Positions 1 through 11,438 are shown, counted from the stretch's first letter. The stretch is DNA of 64,000 nucleotides from Marsupella aquatica (GCA_973895155.1 OZ316899.1:2356001-2420000), one strand, 5' to 3'. Translations and numbers: made by a program. Notes: generated from the letters alone by a model not told the origin.

Positions 1-1
1 G

Positions 2-226
2 CCGCCTGAGAAACCCATTCCTTCTCCGGTGCGGACTATGGAGGAAGCAGCTGCCCCAGTTGTGGATGCACGTTTGCCCAAGACTGTGGAGGAGTACTGA
101 GTAGTTCTCGGTACCTTAGCTCACAACCTGGTCCAAAAGTTTAGTCAGGACCTGTCAGGATATATTGGGCAACAAGTTGCTACTTACTTCCCACCGGCCT
201 TTTTTATGGTAGACCATCACATGTAG
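2..226 (+). pseudogene. Fragment of a coiled-coil element protein (A/C-like)
   Basis: Frame 2 is open from the left edge to a TGA at 98-100, then continues for about 40 codons to a TAG at 224-226. The second part (LGTLAHNLVQKFSQ ... GQQVATYF) resembles the segment just before the coiled coil in the A and C element proteins (GLLGDFSHQIARD ... ARKVACFF). I read it as a truncated, decayed relative of those elements running off the left edge. Similarity is by eye over about 30 residues, so this is tentative. Confidence 0.4.
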
Positions 227-984
227 TATCATATTAGGGACATAAATTAACACTTAAGGTCCAAAACACGGTATTCGATCCCATGGAAGAACATGTAAGG
301 AATGATTTTCTATTGTTTAACACTTATGAATGACTAAGGTAACAAAAACACATATTTGAGCCTTTTACTATGGTTGCTCAGCAAGGCATAGATTTGAATG
401 TTTGCTTAACATTGTAAATAAAATAATAAAATGGAATCAATTAACAAAACACAATGAAAATTTTGAGGTATGGTGAGGGAGTTAAGAAACAACCAAGGTC
501 ACTCCTCAACATAACTTCATTTGATGTGATTTAGGTGGTATATCCGTAAGAGCATTTTTGGAAAGGATTACGGTACTAGGATGATCACTAAAATGCCGTC
601 AACATGTCTCAACTTTTCCTTCCAAGGTACTTAGTGGAGACTAGTAATCAGTCATTTCTGTATCCAATCGGTACTTTGTGTCACGAACAAGAGACACCAT
701 CATCATCAAATTTGAAGTCATAAGTCATTGGAAATTAATCTTCCTTAGCATCCCATGCTCAAGCAAGGTCATGCCAACAACTATGCATCAAGAACTTTTA
801 GAATTATGTAGATCTCACCAATTAAGGAATCTACTTCTACACATTCCAAAGATTTGACATCAGTCTTACAAAGTTTTACTTCTTTGCTTTGCATTTTGAA
901 ATATCCAAATGCAAGGAAGGGAGAAGAAATTCTTTGCATTAAGTCACTCTGAAGCCCCTTGTGCTGCAATCTGCAACAACAGGT
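227..984. other. No gene seen
   Basis: AT-rich sequence with stops in all frames and no recognisable element ends. It is the left flank of the MULE insertion that begins just after the direct repeat at 985-995. Confidence 0.5.
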
Positions 985-995
985 TTACATAATTT
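985..995 (+). repeat. Target-site duplication of the MULE, left copy
   Basis: TTACATAATTT occurs here and again in the same orientation at 23262-23272, each time directly outside the inverted repeats at 998-1086 and 23171-23258. MULEs normally give 9 bp duplications; the exact 9 of these 11 bases cannot be decided because the outermost element bases are ambiguous by 2-3 bp. Confidence 0.8.
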
Positions 996-997
996 AG

Positions 998-1086
998 CTT
1001 TTAACTACATTGCCACTAAAGATGTGGCAAATTACAATACTGCCACTATTTTTAATATATATATAATATTGCCACCCTTTTCGTAT
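998..1086 (+). repeat. Left terminal inverted repeat of the MULE
   Basis: Begins CTTTTAACTACATTGCCAC and ends CCACCCTTTTCGTAT. It matches the reverse complement of 23171-23258 at all but about seven positions, and homology stops sharply on the inner side. The repeat contains several TGCCAC/GTGGCA words that could be transposase-binding sites. Confidence 0.8.
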
Positions 1087-2141
1087 GTGGTTCCTTGGGA
1101 CTACTCGAGTTAACCCACGGTTGATATATCTCACCCTCATAGGCTGAATAATCCGTCAGGTCTGTTAATGGTGAAGTTTTCGTCCAATGTTCAGCCAGAC
1201 TCTCCCTCCCGGAGTGCGCAAGACTGTTGTTCATGCATAGTCTGCAGTTTGGCAAGACATTTCAACACAGCATAGAAATTAGTGGGAATCACCCTAGCAG
1301 ACTTCGAATAAGCATGGCTGCAAGCAGAATGTTCATGGTCGGGTTGGAATGAAGGATGAGTGCAAAGTCACTACGCACAGGCCCTGAGTGTCATCGCCAG
1401 CTGTTTTAGTCCCGGGATTTAGTAATGATGCTTCAATCCTTCTTGCTGCCTTGCAATCGCACCCTAGAGAACAAAAAATGTGTCTACATTTTGCTCTGTC
1501 AAAAATGCTGCTGACTAGCTAAATCGCACATTCATCACGTGTTTAGTGGAAGGAAGCAGGCCAAAGTGGTTAGGCGAGTGAAGTTTAGTGATCGCGAGCT
1601 GAAGATGGATCATAGTGAGGACACAGATACCTGCAGTTGCATTTGAAGCCGTTATGAGAAAATTGGCTATGCCCTGGATGTCTTCAAGGCTAAGGTATTA
1701 AACTATCCCGTACTATAATGGCATTGATGCAAGGTCTTTGGTAGGTCCCTTCTCGATAGGCAATCTTAGTGTTTCAGTACGTAGGCAACATTCACATTCC
1801 AACATCAAAACTAATATTGTCGACACGAACACTACATGAGTTCAGTTCCGGCCTTCTTCAGTCTGATTGGAAGCCTTTGTCTTTTGCGGAAGTGGGAACG
1901 GAAGCATTACCCCAGCACTCTATTGCACACAAAAGTTGACTTGGAAATGTTTTCAGTCATTTCCACAGCTCAACATCGACTCTGCTAGTGTACCTATCTC
2001 AACTTAGTACCCCTTAAATTCAGTTCCCTGACTTTGGAGATTGAGTTGGGAGATTCCTTGCTCCGATAATGTTCTATACACTGAGGACATCTGTTTGAGC
2101 ATTTTATCTTTCCTATCAGATTTCTCAAGGCATCAGTTTAT
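1087..2141. other. Left internal region of the MULE, no gene seen
   Basis: Lies between the MULE left inverted repeat and the CACTA insertion. It has no sustained reading frame. It would form the leader or promoter side of the MULE transposase gene, which resumes after the CACTA at 12222. A 20-odd bp word (CACTGAGGACATCTGTTT) at about 2078 recurs at about 12358, so the two copies were some 200 bp apart before the CACTA inserted between them. Confidence 0.4.
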
Positions 2142-2144
2142 TAT

Positions 2145-2660
2145 CACTAGTACATTTTTGCTCATTTTCCGATGCTCCCGCTGAAACATGAAACAGGCGT
2201 CCGATGGCCGGAGTTACGCAAACTTTTGTTTACAAAAGTATCGGAACTTGCGATCCCCACAGCTTCGGAAACCCTTTGTCTGATTCCCAAAACATCGGAC
2301 ATCATTTGCGATACTCCTAATATAGGAACATATCCGATGTCTTGACTATCGGACCCCTCTTCTAAAAATTGTTACTAAGTTTCCGATCCCTGAAGTATCG
2401 CATTCAATGTCCAATTTAGTAAAGAACGGAAATATTGCGATGAAAAATGTATTGCTTAGTGCTTCCGATGGGTTGGGTATCGCAAATGTTTTCCAAAGTA
2501 GTGTTTATCACAAATAATTCTGATGCTACACGTATCGGAAATGGAGTCCGAAAGGGTTTAAATCGGATAACTGTGGTTTGAGGTCAAGATTTGAACAAGG
2601 AGGTCTTCCGATGGGCTTCCGTTGTTTTAAGCATGGGAAATGGTATCGGGAATAAATGGA
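2145..2660. repeat. Left terminal and subterminal repeats of the CACTA element
   Basis: After CACTAGTACATTTTTG, the words TCCGAT, ATCGGA and TATCG(G/C) recur in both orientations roughly every 20-50 bp until about 2660. Such arrays bind the TNPA-type accessory protein in En/Spm. The same word array occupies about 11690-12221 at the other end. Confidence 0.8.
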
Positions 2661-2875
2661 CGTGACTCAAATGCATATATTACTTAGGTATTGCAATTTG
2701 GATTGTGTCAAGGGACTATATACAGCTGTATCCAAAATTATATCCAACCAATGAATCTTTGGGCACGTGTGAAATGACATGACAAAATGTATATACTATC
2801 CATGAAGATAAAACATATAGGGGTTTTACCTAGGTCGCATCTATTGTAATGAGGGGTCCAAATCCTCTACTACAA

Positions 2876-5800
2876 CTACACTTGGCTTGTCTTGAACAAT
2901 GGATCATGAGCGAGGGATGTAAGGCATAACAATAGACCACTCTGGGTCATTTGGATAAGGAAGATAGAAAGATTGCTCCAAATGATGGGAAATGCAAATG
3001 GATCTGAGGTTCTCCAATTGGAACTAATGACACTAGTTGCACTGGTCTTCAATCGTGTTAACCCACATGCATCTTCCTCACAGGTCCGATTATGGCCAAC
3101 AAGATTCATCCGAAACCATTTGCACTTGAACACCACCTCCTCCAAGGTTGTATGGGCATGATAATTTACGATAAGAATCTCCACTATCTTCCCATAGTGG
3201 GCCACAGTTGAACGTATTGGATTTCGGTCAGAAGTGCTACTTTGTGACTCTTGGGTGAACCACCCCATCACCCCACAATCTCGTGTTGCTGCTCTCTTCA
3301 TATCAAGATGTTGGATTCAAAAATGCCTCCCCTTTGACCACATGGCTGTTTGAGTCGTGACCGTGAGTAATGGACCATGAACAAGGGTGCGCATGTCATT
3401 GGTGACCTTCGGAAAGTGCAAAACACTCTCACCCTGACCCAACAAGGCATCAATCTCTGTCAACTTCTCCTTCATATATGGGAGAAACTTGGGGAAGAGG
3501 CGTGGCCGACGACTATTACTCTTCTCCTCCTCATAAAATGCAGTCCACTCCCTTGCAATCTCTGGTGAGTTATACAACATGAATGTGGTGAGTTGCAGAC
3601 GTTCAGCAGAGCCTAGTAGTCGTTCTCCCTTTGCTCCAGTGAGTTTATCCTCCTCATAATCTGCCTCTCGTGCTGACTCATCTATCCAAACCCCTTGGAG
3701 CATTTGGATCAAGTGCTCGATCAAGTGTAGCCACAATGTTCGTACAATAGAACATACTCTCTGCTCCAAGGTGACGTTCGGCAATGCTACCTTCCACCCT
3801 AGCACGGTTTGATACATATGATTTCATGACTCCCATGAATCGCTCTACCCAATACATCCAACAACAATGTACTGGGCCTGCAATGGCTACTTCACGCACT
3901 AGATGTACAAGAAAATGAACTTGACCATCAAAGAAGGAAGGAGGGAGTGCTCGCTCCAACTTGCACACAACCTCCACTCCAAATACCTCCATGGCAGCAA
4001 TCTCTCCCTCGTTGACCTCCTTTTGACAAACCCATCTCAACAATCTACCCAATGACCAAAGTGCATCCCGAAGATCCTCGCTGCCCAATCCAATAAGAGC
4101 AACTGGAATAACGTGCTGCAATAGACGATGATAATCGTGGGTCTTCAAGAAAGTTGGCCATTTTGGAGAGTCATCTCCACCAAATGCCTTGCAAAGATTG
4201 GCACCATACCCTGTAGGAAACCGCATTGACCCTATCCGCTTGCGAAACTCTATTCGCTCACTCCTTTTGAAAACCCATGGGGGATGGATAGTAAGGGGAG
4301 GGTCAGGGTCCATAGATGGCCAAAAACCATGTAGGCCATGCATCCCCATCTCCTCACAACTCTCCCTCCAATTGTTGTTTTTCTCTCCATATAGATGGCG
4401 GATCAATGACCTCCCAACATTCCCCTCAATATGCATAGGGTCCAATAGATGATTTATTGGCATGTGTTCCCAATATGGAAGTTGTGCCAATGCAGACAAA
4501 CGGGTCATGCCACATCTAGCCAAGGGTAATGGGTCATCTGGATCAGTCACCCTCTCCCATACCTCCTTCCAATATATTGGGTCCTTTGGTAAAGGCTGAG
4601 GTCTTGTGTCTGGCTGGCCCTCATCCGTGTCATACAAAAATGGATCATACCTCCAGTCATGCCCCTCAGGAAGATACTTTGTGTGACCAATGTAAACTAT
4701 CTTCCGCAGGGTGGTAGACTTTGGGCGCGCCACTCCCTCCAAGTCTGGTCCACAAGTCGGGCAAGCACGATATCCAGAAGTTTGCAAGCCAGAAATATAT
4801 CCAAACCCTTCACAAACAATGGTCACAAATTAAAACCCATTAAGTTTTGAAACCAAACCAAAGGGAACAAAATAAACAGAATGATATATATATATATGGG
4901 TAGCTGCACAAGCCATACTTAATTTATAAAGAGTTGGGTACTTGGAAGATCATGCATGGTCCACATAAGAATGGCTTTGAGCTGAAACTCACGGGGTAAG
5001 CCCCCTGCATGCACTCGACCATCATAGCAATCCACTCCCCCCCAAAGTTTTTGTAGCTCCTCAATCAACGATTGCAAGTATACATCAATCTTCTTCACTT
5101 GCTTAGGGCCAGGAATAATCATAGATAGGAGCAAATGACCCTTCTTCATGGCCATCCATGGTGGGATGTTGTAGTTAGTGAGGACTACTGGCCATACAGA
5201 GTATGGTTTGGCCTTGCCAGCCAGTGCAAATGGGCTAATGCCGTCTGATGCCAAACCAAGGCAAACATGACGAGGGTCAGTCTTGAACTCACCCCAACGC
5301 TCTTCCACAAATCTGTTTGCAGGAGAGTCAACCATCATGCGCATGGTTGGATCCTGAGTAGTGTCTGAACGGTGTTGGGAATGCCATACCATATACTTAG
5401 CCAACTCTGCGCATCGAAACTGGTGACGCAAACGAGGAATAAGGGGAAAGTACCTCATAACCTCTTGAGGTACTCTTCCTGTCAACATATCCTCACGATA
5501 TCTTGGTGCGTTGCACATAGGACATGTAAGAGCATTTGAGTGCTCCTTCCTGAACAAAACACAATCATTCACACAAGCATGTATGACCTCATACTTGAGG
5601 CCTATGGACTTCAACACTTTCTTTGCCTCTTTCCATGATGCTGGCAAGTTGTTCCCCTCTGGTAACATACGATCATGCAATGTCCTGAAAATATCATCAA
5701 GAAGCAAGTTGCTTGCTCCATGTCTTTGCTGCAAGTTCAGTAATAACATGATTGCTGAAAGACAAGATAATCTAGACCCCTCAAAAAGACGAGTCCATGC

Positions 5801-6055
5801 ATGCTCTTGAGCCTCCTCCCACTGGTGCGAGTGTGGATTCCGTGAAGGAGTATGCCTATGAGGAGGAGGTAAGTCAATGTCCTCCCTGTCACCCGGGTCA
5901 TGATCACCCCGGGGATCACCCTCATCTGCATCCATGAATTGGTGCATCAACTCATCCATAGCCCGGTCCTCATCCACTCTTTCTTGGGTAGCATTAGGTA
6001 GTTCATGTGGAAGGTCCATATCCTCAAAAGGTTGACCCCCTTGCCTACCATCCAT
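2876..6055 (-). pseudogene. TNP2-type CACTA transposase with DUF4218- and DUF4216-like parts
   Basis: The first exon (6055-4942) matches the tnp2 family (Transposase_21) in order: the MLPEGNNLPASWKEAKK segment, IHACVNDCVLFRKEH, CPMCNAPRY, VMRYFPLIPRLRHQF, WHSQHR, VCLGLASDGISPFA, then YNIPPWM and IIPGPKQVKKIDVYLQSL. A GT-AG intron (4941-4808) keeps the frame and joins it to a second exon starting FGYISGLQTSGYRACPTCG. DUF4218 follows (LPPSFFDGQVHFLVHL, WMYWVERFMGVMK, SIAERHLGAE). The frame then shifts near 3.70 kb and continues to a TGA at 3317-3319, where relatives have W. The last part (3301-2876) holds DUF4216 (YGKIVEILIVNY, VFKCKWF). The protein would cut and join element ends in the nucleus. 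Stop and frameshift make this copy probably defective. Confidence 0.9.
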
Positions 6056-6292
6056 GGCCTGAGGAGATGTTGTCGCACAGCTCGTGATAATACCTCAATA
6101 TCTGGCTGAACAAATGCATTCTATCATACACAAAAGAAAACAATGAGAATGATATAAGTCCAGGTCTCTCAACCAACAATTGAGACATCCATATATGAAT
6201 GAGTCAAAAGACTCCATAGCTCTTGAAACCAATTAGAGAATGACTCAAATAATATTTTTATAAAAGTGAACATATACACATGTTTGTATGTG

Positions 6293-7195
6293 CTATGAAG
6301 GACGACCACGTATGGCCATCTTAGGCGCGTTCCAATCATAGTCACAAAAGAGTTCCTCACCAGCCCTAATAGTCCTAATGGCTATAGTCATAACATGGTC
6401 ATCCATATGCTTGACATAGTAAGGTGGTGGCGGTGCCCCCAAAATCTGAACCCACTCTACATTTGGTTGAAGTCCTCGTCCTCTCCCTTTGGTACTATTG
6501 ATATACCCAGCAATGTTATCACATCGCATAGGATCACCATCAATCATCCTACAATGCCAAGGCCTCTTGAGGACCTCATCCGGATCAAAATCCATTTGCA
6601 ATGCATACACTCCCCATGATGGTTGTTGCCGCAAAATAATGTTCCAATTCTTGGCAGTGTATATAGGGCCAATGTAAGGAAATAAGTGTTCCCCATCATA
6701 ACCTCTTCGCCATGGCTTTGGATGGACCACAATGTCCTCCAAAGCAAATAACCCAAATCCTACATCAACACCAAGCGAAGATGACTGCACTATCCAATGA
6801 CGGCCCCATATCTCTATAGGGGCATTAGTGGGTATGCCTTGAGGGATTTTGAATATCTCAGACGAGAAGTCCTTCACAAGAGGCAACGCCTTTCCAGTGA
6901 GATATGAAAATCCCAACCTACCCTCCACTACCACATAACCCTCACCTGGCTTCATCATAGGCGGACCTACCAAGTTTGGGTCTTGAGACTCACGAGTGCC
7001 CAATGGTTTGTAATGTCTCCTATGCCTATGGGAGCGTGGGCGGGTGCGTAAAACCCTAGATGGAGGTACCTCCAGGTCACCTTGCTCAATGTCCTCCACC
7101 CTTGCTACAGGTACACTCCCGCCCTCACCATTGGGGCGCGGGGCAGGAGGAGGGGGTGTAGATGTTGATGCAAGCATCCGTCTTGCACTAGCCAT
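6293..7195 (-). CDS. SET-domain protein encoded inside the CACTA element
   Basis: A 300-residue open ORF with a good start context (GCTATGG). The N-terminal third is basic and Pro/Arg-rich. Residues ~140-290 show the SET pattern: GFGLFALEDI (the G-x-G start), then MIDGDPMRCDNIAGYINSTKG and LQPNVEW (the N/H-region equivalent), then IAIRTIRAGEELFCDYDW (the GEEL-x-x-DY catalytic end). SET proteins methylate lysines using S-adenosylmethionine; most act on histones, but the substrate cannot be told here. No obvious pre-SET or post-SET cysteine cluster is visible. It sits between the zinc-ribbon ORF and the TNP2 ORF on the same strand. It may be its own gene or an exon of a larger transposase gene; splicing the upstream exon straight into it at the nearest acceptor gives a stop, which favours a separate start. 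No break is seen in it, unlike the transposase. Confidence 0.82.
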   Translation of the reverse strand: MASARRMLASTSTPPPPAPRPNGEGGSVPVARVEDIEQGDLEVPPSRVLRTRPRSHRHRRHYKPLGTRESQDPNLVGPPMMKPGEGYVVVEGRLGFSYLTGKALPLVKDFSSEIFKIPQGIPTNAPIEIWGRHWIVQSSSLGVDVGFGLFALEDIVVHPKPWRRGYDGEHLFPYIGPIYTAKNWNIILRQQPSWGVYALQMDFDPDEVLKRPWHCRMIDGDPMRCDNIAGYINSTKGRGRGLQPNVEWVQILGAPPPPYYVKHMDDHVMTIAIRTIRAGEELFCDYDWNAPKMAIRGRPS

Positions 7196-7305
7196 AGCTC
7201 TTTAGAGATCAATGGAGGAGGGGGCCTACGGGGCACCTATTCATTCAAAAAAAATCCAAAATTAATAAATATATGATGATAGTGGCCATGATTGTAAGTG
7301 GAAAA

Positions 7306-7617
7306 TTATGTTTCCTTCAAAATGTGTGGGGTGAGAGTATGGGGTGCATACCTGGCGAGCTGAATGTCCTGGTAAATCAGTTGGTGTTGCCCATAATTCT
7401 CAATATGCTCAATACACTCCCAAGCTTGACGAACCACCATTCCCTTACATCGCACACACCAACATGGAATGGGGCCTAGAGGAGGAGGAGGATGATGCGG
7501 CCTCGGAGGGGGGGGGGGGGGAGGAATGTCCCCCTCAGAAGATGATGAGTCTGAGTCAGAATCTGACTCGGAACTCCCAGAATTTGACATCTGCCCATCA
7601 ATGTGAAAATGAATCAC
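7306..7617 (-). CDS. Zinc-ribbon-like N-terminal ORF or exon of the CACTA transposase
   Basis: About 100 residues: an acidic Ser/Asp run, a poly-proline stretch, then CWCVRCKGMVVRQ and ECIEHIENYG. The C-x-C-x2-C plus H arrangement followed by HxxxYG is like the N-terminal finger seen ahead of TNP2 in many plant CACTA transposases. A good donor (CGCCAG|GTATGC) at 7351/7350 would end the exon at 7352, so the last ~17 codons of the ORF are probably intronic. The acceptor could not be fixed: it may skip the SET ORF and join the TNP2 exon, or lead into the SET region. The run of Gs at 7510-7520 encodes the prolines. Confidence 0.55.
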   Translation of the reverse strand: MIHFHIDGQMSNSGSSESDSDSDSSSSEGDIPPPPPPPRPHHPPPPLGPIPCWCVRCKGMVVRQAWECIEHIENYGQHQLIYQDIQLARYAPHTLTPHILKET

Positions 7618-7619
7618 AT

Positions 7620-8520
7620 GTCAAAAATCTTTCCCACCCATATTAAGTACCCTAAATACAATATGTCAAGATTGGAACCTAGTTTACACTAAGCAAATAA
7701 TTAAAAATAATGACTGTGCATCTTACCTAAATGATATCCGCGCTGAACAATGCCTACTAGGATCTTGGCCTTAGAATATATGCTAAGACAATATCCAAAA
7801 TGTCTGCACAATTAAAGGAATACCATCAGAATTTATCTATACATATGTCCCCATAGAATCATATCCACTATATATTGTGGCCATCAATGAAAAAAGTTTA
7901 GCCAAATATATACTTAAAGTGCTCACCTCCAAATGATAAAGGGAGTACATCATACCTTTCGGATGCACGGCCTATCGCGATGCATAATGCATTGCAAAAA
8001 TGCACCTACAAAAATACAAACAAAGAGAACGACCCAACCCTCCGCAAAAAAATACTGCACAATACACGCACATGAGGTTAACTTTGTTTGGCCCCCAAAA
8101 TTAAATCCACATACAAGGTGGAAAAATTTGTCAAAACTTTTAATGTGAGTGGATCAATGATCATACCATTCAACCCCAAAAGTATGTTGTCATAAGGGGG
8201 ACATTACCGCACCTATAACCGACTTTTATTCAAGAACCCCACCGCCCAAACAAAATCCGGCTACTCAACCAGGCCTACAATTACAATGCAAGTTTTCACA
8301 TCAACTAAACTTACATTTCCTTACCACATCCCCAGCCCCCCCATTGACTAACTTATTATAAATCCATCCTTAAAGGCATAAAAAATAACGGACAAGCTAA
8401 GTCCAATCATATTGGAAGAGGGGTCCGATACTTTAAGCATCGCTATTTCCGATCCCGTTTTTGATAGTTGAAGTATCGGATGTTCCGATTCTTAAAAAGT
8501 CGGATGGAGGGCACAATAGG
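7620..8520. promoter_or_regulatory. Central divergent region of the CACTA element with TCCGAT words
   Basis: This ~900 bp separates the minus-strand transposase/SET genes from the plus-strand TNPA-like gene and has no gene of its own. Its right part (about 8425-8510) holds five TCCGAT/ATCGGA or related words, the same word as in the terminal arrays. In En/Spm the TNPA protein binds such words both at the ends and near the promoter, so an autoregulatory site is plausible. Its position at the divergent starts supports a bidirectional promoter, but no TATA box can be assigned. Confidence 0.45.
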
Positions 8521-8522
8521 GT

Positions 8523-11438
8523 TTGGTACTTTTCCTGACTAAAGTACGAATGTCTTTGTATTGGGCTTGGTTTCGGATGCAACTTGGGAGGAGCTGCCGA
8601 GTGAACACAAAGCGGAGGAGCACGCATTGGAGGTTGAGGCTATGGAGGGGAATGGCACGGATGGGGGGGGGAGGAGACAAAGCAGCCAGGGTGGGTGGAG
8701 ATGGAGCAGGGCCGTCGCAACAGATCTCGGACATTATGGCAGAGATTTTCAAGAGGCAAGCAGGCCTGTCTGCTGAAGCTGCGGCCATAGCAGCTCAATT
8801 GACCCAGGGCCTGATTGACGAATCCAGGCAATCTGCCATAAGTGAAGTAGAGAAGGCTTTCATGGAGAGGCTAGAGAAAGGAAAGGAGAAAAAAAGAAAG
8901 AGGAAGGAGGAGAGGAAAGGCAGGCCAGTGGAGGCCCTCTCACCACAAGAAAGAGAGAAGAGGCTTAGAAAGGAGGCTCGAGCTGCAGAGAGGGCAAGGA
9001 TTGAGGAAGAGAGGCTATGAGCAGAGGAAAGGGCCAAACGGCCAAAATTGTTCATTAATAAGGGAGGAGCTCCGATGACAAAGAGCTACAATTTGTTCAG
9101 AAGTCAGCTAGGGCAGGTGTTGAGGGCAAATTTCAGCCCCTTAGACTACTGGGGAAGAAGAAAGAAGAGGAGAAATTTCAAGCAAGGGAGCAAGTGAAGG
9201 AGCGATTCTGTAATGGCTGTTTCCTGGATGATCGATGGCTGAATAAGAAGATCTCACGTTCACTTGCAGATAGACGTAATAATGTGAGAGAAAAGATGAG
9301 GAAGTACCTAGCAGATTGTAAGGAGGAGGCAGAGGTGATCAGGCAGAGAGATCCCCCAAATGAGATACCAGCTAATGCCTGGTCTGCTTGGATTGATGCT
9401 GAGCTACAGGTTCGTGCTTGGCAAGCGAGACGTCACTGGCAGGCTGAGCTCGATGAGGCAGAGAAGAGGGTCCTTTCAGGACAGACTATTGACATCCCCC
9501 TCCTGCAGCAAAACTTAATGGAATGGGAGGCCAAATTAGCACTGCTTGGAGACCCTCCACTTTACATTCAAAATGCAATTGAGAGGGTGGAGAAGAGGCC
9601 TACAGTTACTCACCGAATGGGGCAGGGTGGAGCGCATTGTCTCAAAGCAGAGTTTGTGAGTCCTCTGCTCCCCTCCTCCTTGCTCGCCTCCTTGCTGAAT
9701 TTGCACCTCGAAATTGGGTCCTCCCTCTCCCTGATCACCTCAGGCACAACCTTGGCTATGCCTGCATAAGTCCTCCCAGACCTCCCCTCTTATCCCTGTG
9801 CGTTTGTTATCAAGCATGTATCGCAAGTTTTGATGTGTCCTTATTTTTTTCTGTTTCCGATTCTATTCCGATTGCTGAAGAGTCGGAAATGGAGTGGGAC
9901 TCTCTCTTATGGGTTTTGGACGCAAGGCTTCCGATTATGGTCTGATTACCTGAGAATCGGACCCTGAATCGGACCTTAGGTTTTGGGGTTTAGGGTGGAG
10001 GGGTCCGATTAGGGAAGCATCAGAAAATTCAAATTTTTGAATATTTGACTGTTTTAGGCCACGCCGGGGGGGTTTGCTTTTTTTAAGGAGTGTCGGGCTT
10101 AGGTTGTTGTTGCTTTTTGCGATAGTTAGGCCACGATAATAAGGGAGTATTTTATATAGGTAGAGTGGGTAGTGATACCCATGAGTTGAAAGGGATGTGG
10201 GGGTGTTAGGGAATTTTTCTAAGTAATGTGTGGGGCTAGGTAGGGATTATTATTCATTAAGTAATGTGGGGGATCTGGTAGGGATTAACTTTTAAAATAA
10301 TGTATTTCAAGTAATGGGGGGTTTCAATTTTATTCTCATTTGCTGGGGAGGGGGGTTAATTATTATCTTGAGTATGGTGCAGGAGTGAGAGCATGGACGC
10401 CCAATTTTGCCGCCTGAGAGAGAGTTGGCTAAGAAATTTGGAACGTGGGCTCTAAAGCTTCACATGCAGGACGAGTTGGGGTCGGTAAGTATATGCACAA
10501 TTGAAAACCATATTTCTAACCTTTGAATGCAACATGGTTATAATCACTCCCTTGTAGGTCATTTGCAACACTAACACTTGGGTTGATGGTTGCTTACATG
10601 TATGTAGGAGTCAAATGAGGAGTCGGAGGGTTTGGACTCAGCCGAGGAGGGTTCGGGGGCCTCAGATTCAGAGTCTGAGGCTGAGGCTGAGGAGGGGAGT
10701 GTGGCACCCACCCCTGTTCGCTTGATTGGCGGCGCATCCCGAGGGACTCAAGGTAGTCATTCCAGACGGAGGACTGGTGGTGATGTAGGTGGCCGTAGAG
10801 CAGCAGGAGGTAGTGGGGGTACTACAGCTGCTGGAGGTGGTGTTGGGACAGGTGGTAGTGGGCGCCGAGGAGGTTTTGATCGATCTGCAGGTGCTGGTGG
10901 GCGGGGTAGTACTAGGGCCCATAGTGGTTCTCACAGGCCCAGGTCTGGTGGGGGGGTTGGTAGTGGGCCCCATGGTGGTTCTCACCGCCATTCAGGGGTT
11001 GTTGGCGGGAATGGTTCTCGCCGTTCACGGGCTAGTGGTGGAGGGGCAAGTGGGGGTGGGAGCACTGCTCGTGGTCATTCAGGGGCCAACAGGGTGAGTG
11101 GGACTGCAGTTGGTGGCATTGGTGATGGGACTCCATCTCATCAGTCAGGGGCTAGTGGAGGTGCAGGGTCTCACCACTCTGCAGCCCAAGGGGGTAGTGG
11201 AAGTGCATCATTTCATACTTGCTCCGATGCTAGGGGTGTTGCAGTGCCTTCTCATGACTTAGAAGGTGATGTTGGTGACGTTGGTACCGCGATAGCTCCA
11301 AGCACCACAGCTGCAACTGGATCTCATGCTGTCATTGATAGGGTCCTAGGGTTAGTGCCAGATGCCACTACCCGACCAGAGAGTTATCGCCCTTGTGCCA
11401 AGAAGAGGAAGGGACGACATGCACCAACATATGGATAG
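8523..11438 (+). CDS. TNPA-like accessory gene of the CACTA element (multi-exon)
   Basis: A first ORF (8523-9020) has a Lys/Arg/Glu-rich coiled-coil segment; its frame resumes past a TGA. A second (9194-9769) has DRWLNKKISRSLADRRNNV and REKMRKYL, like the conserved patch of plant En/Spm accessory proteins, and ends near a GTGAGT donor. A short exon (about 10390-10484, ...GTWALKLHMQDELGS) ends at GTCG|GTAAGT, and the next begins at TGTAG|GAGTCA (10608), in frame with the last ORF (to 11438). That last exon is extremely Gly/Ser/His-rich. The role would be binding the subterminal TCCGAT words. Exon links before 10390 are not settled, and the TGA at about 9018 may be a real stop or intronic. Two further TCCGAT clusters lie in its intron (9860-10020). 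Confidence 0.5.
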
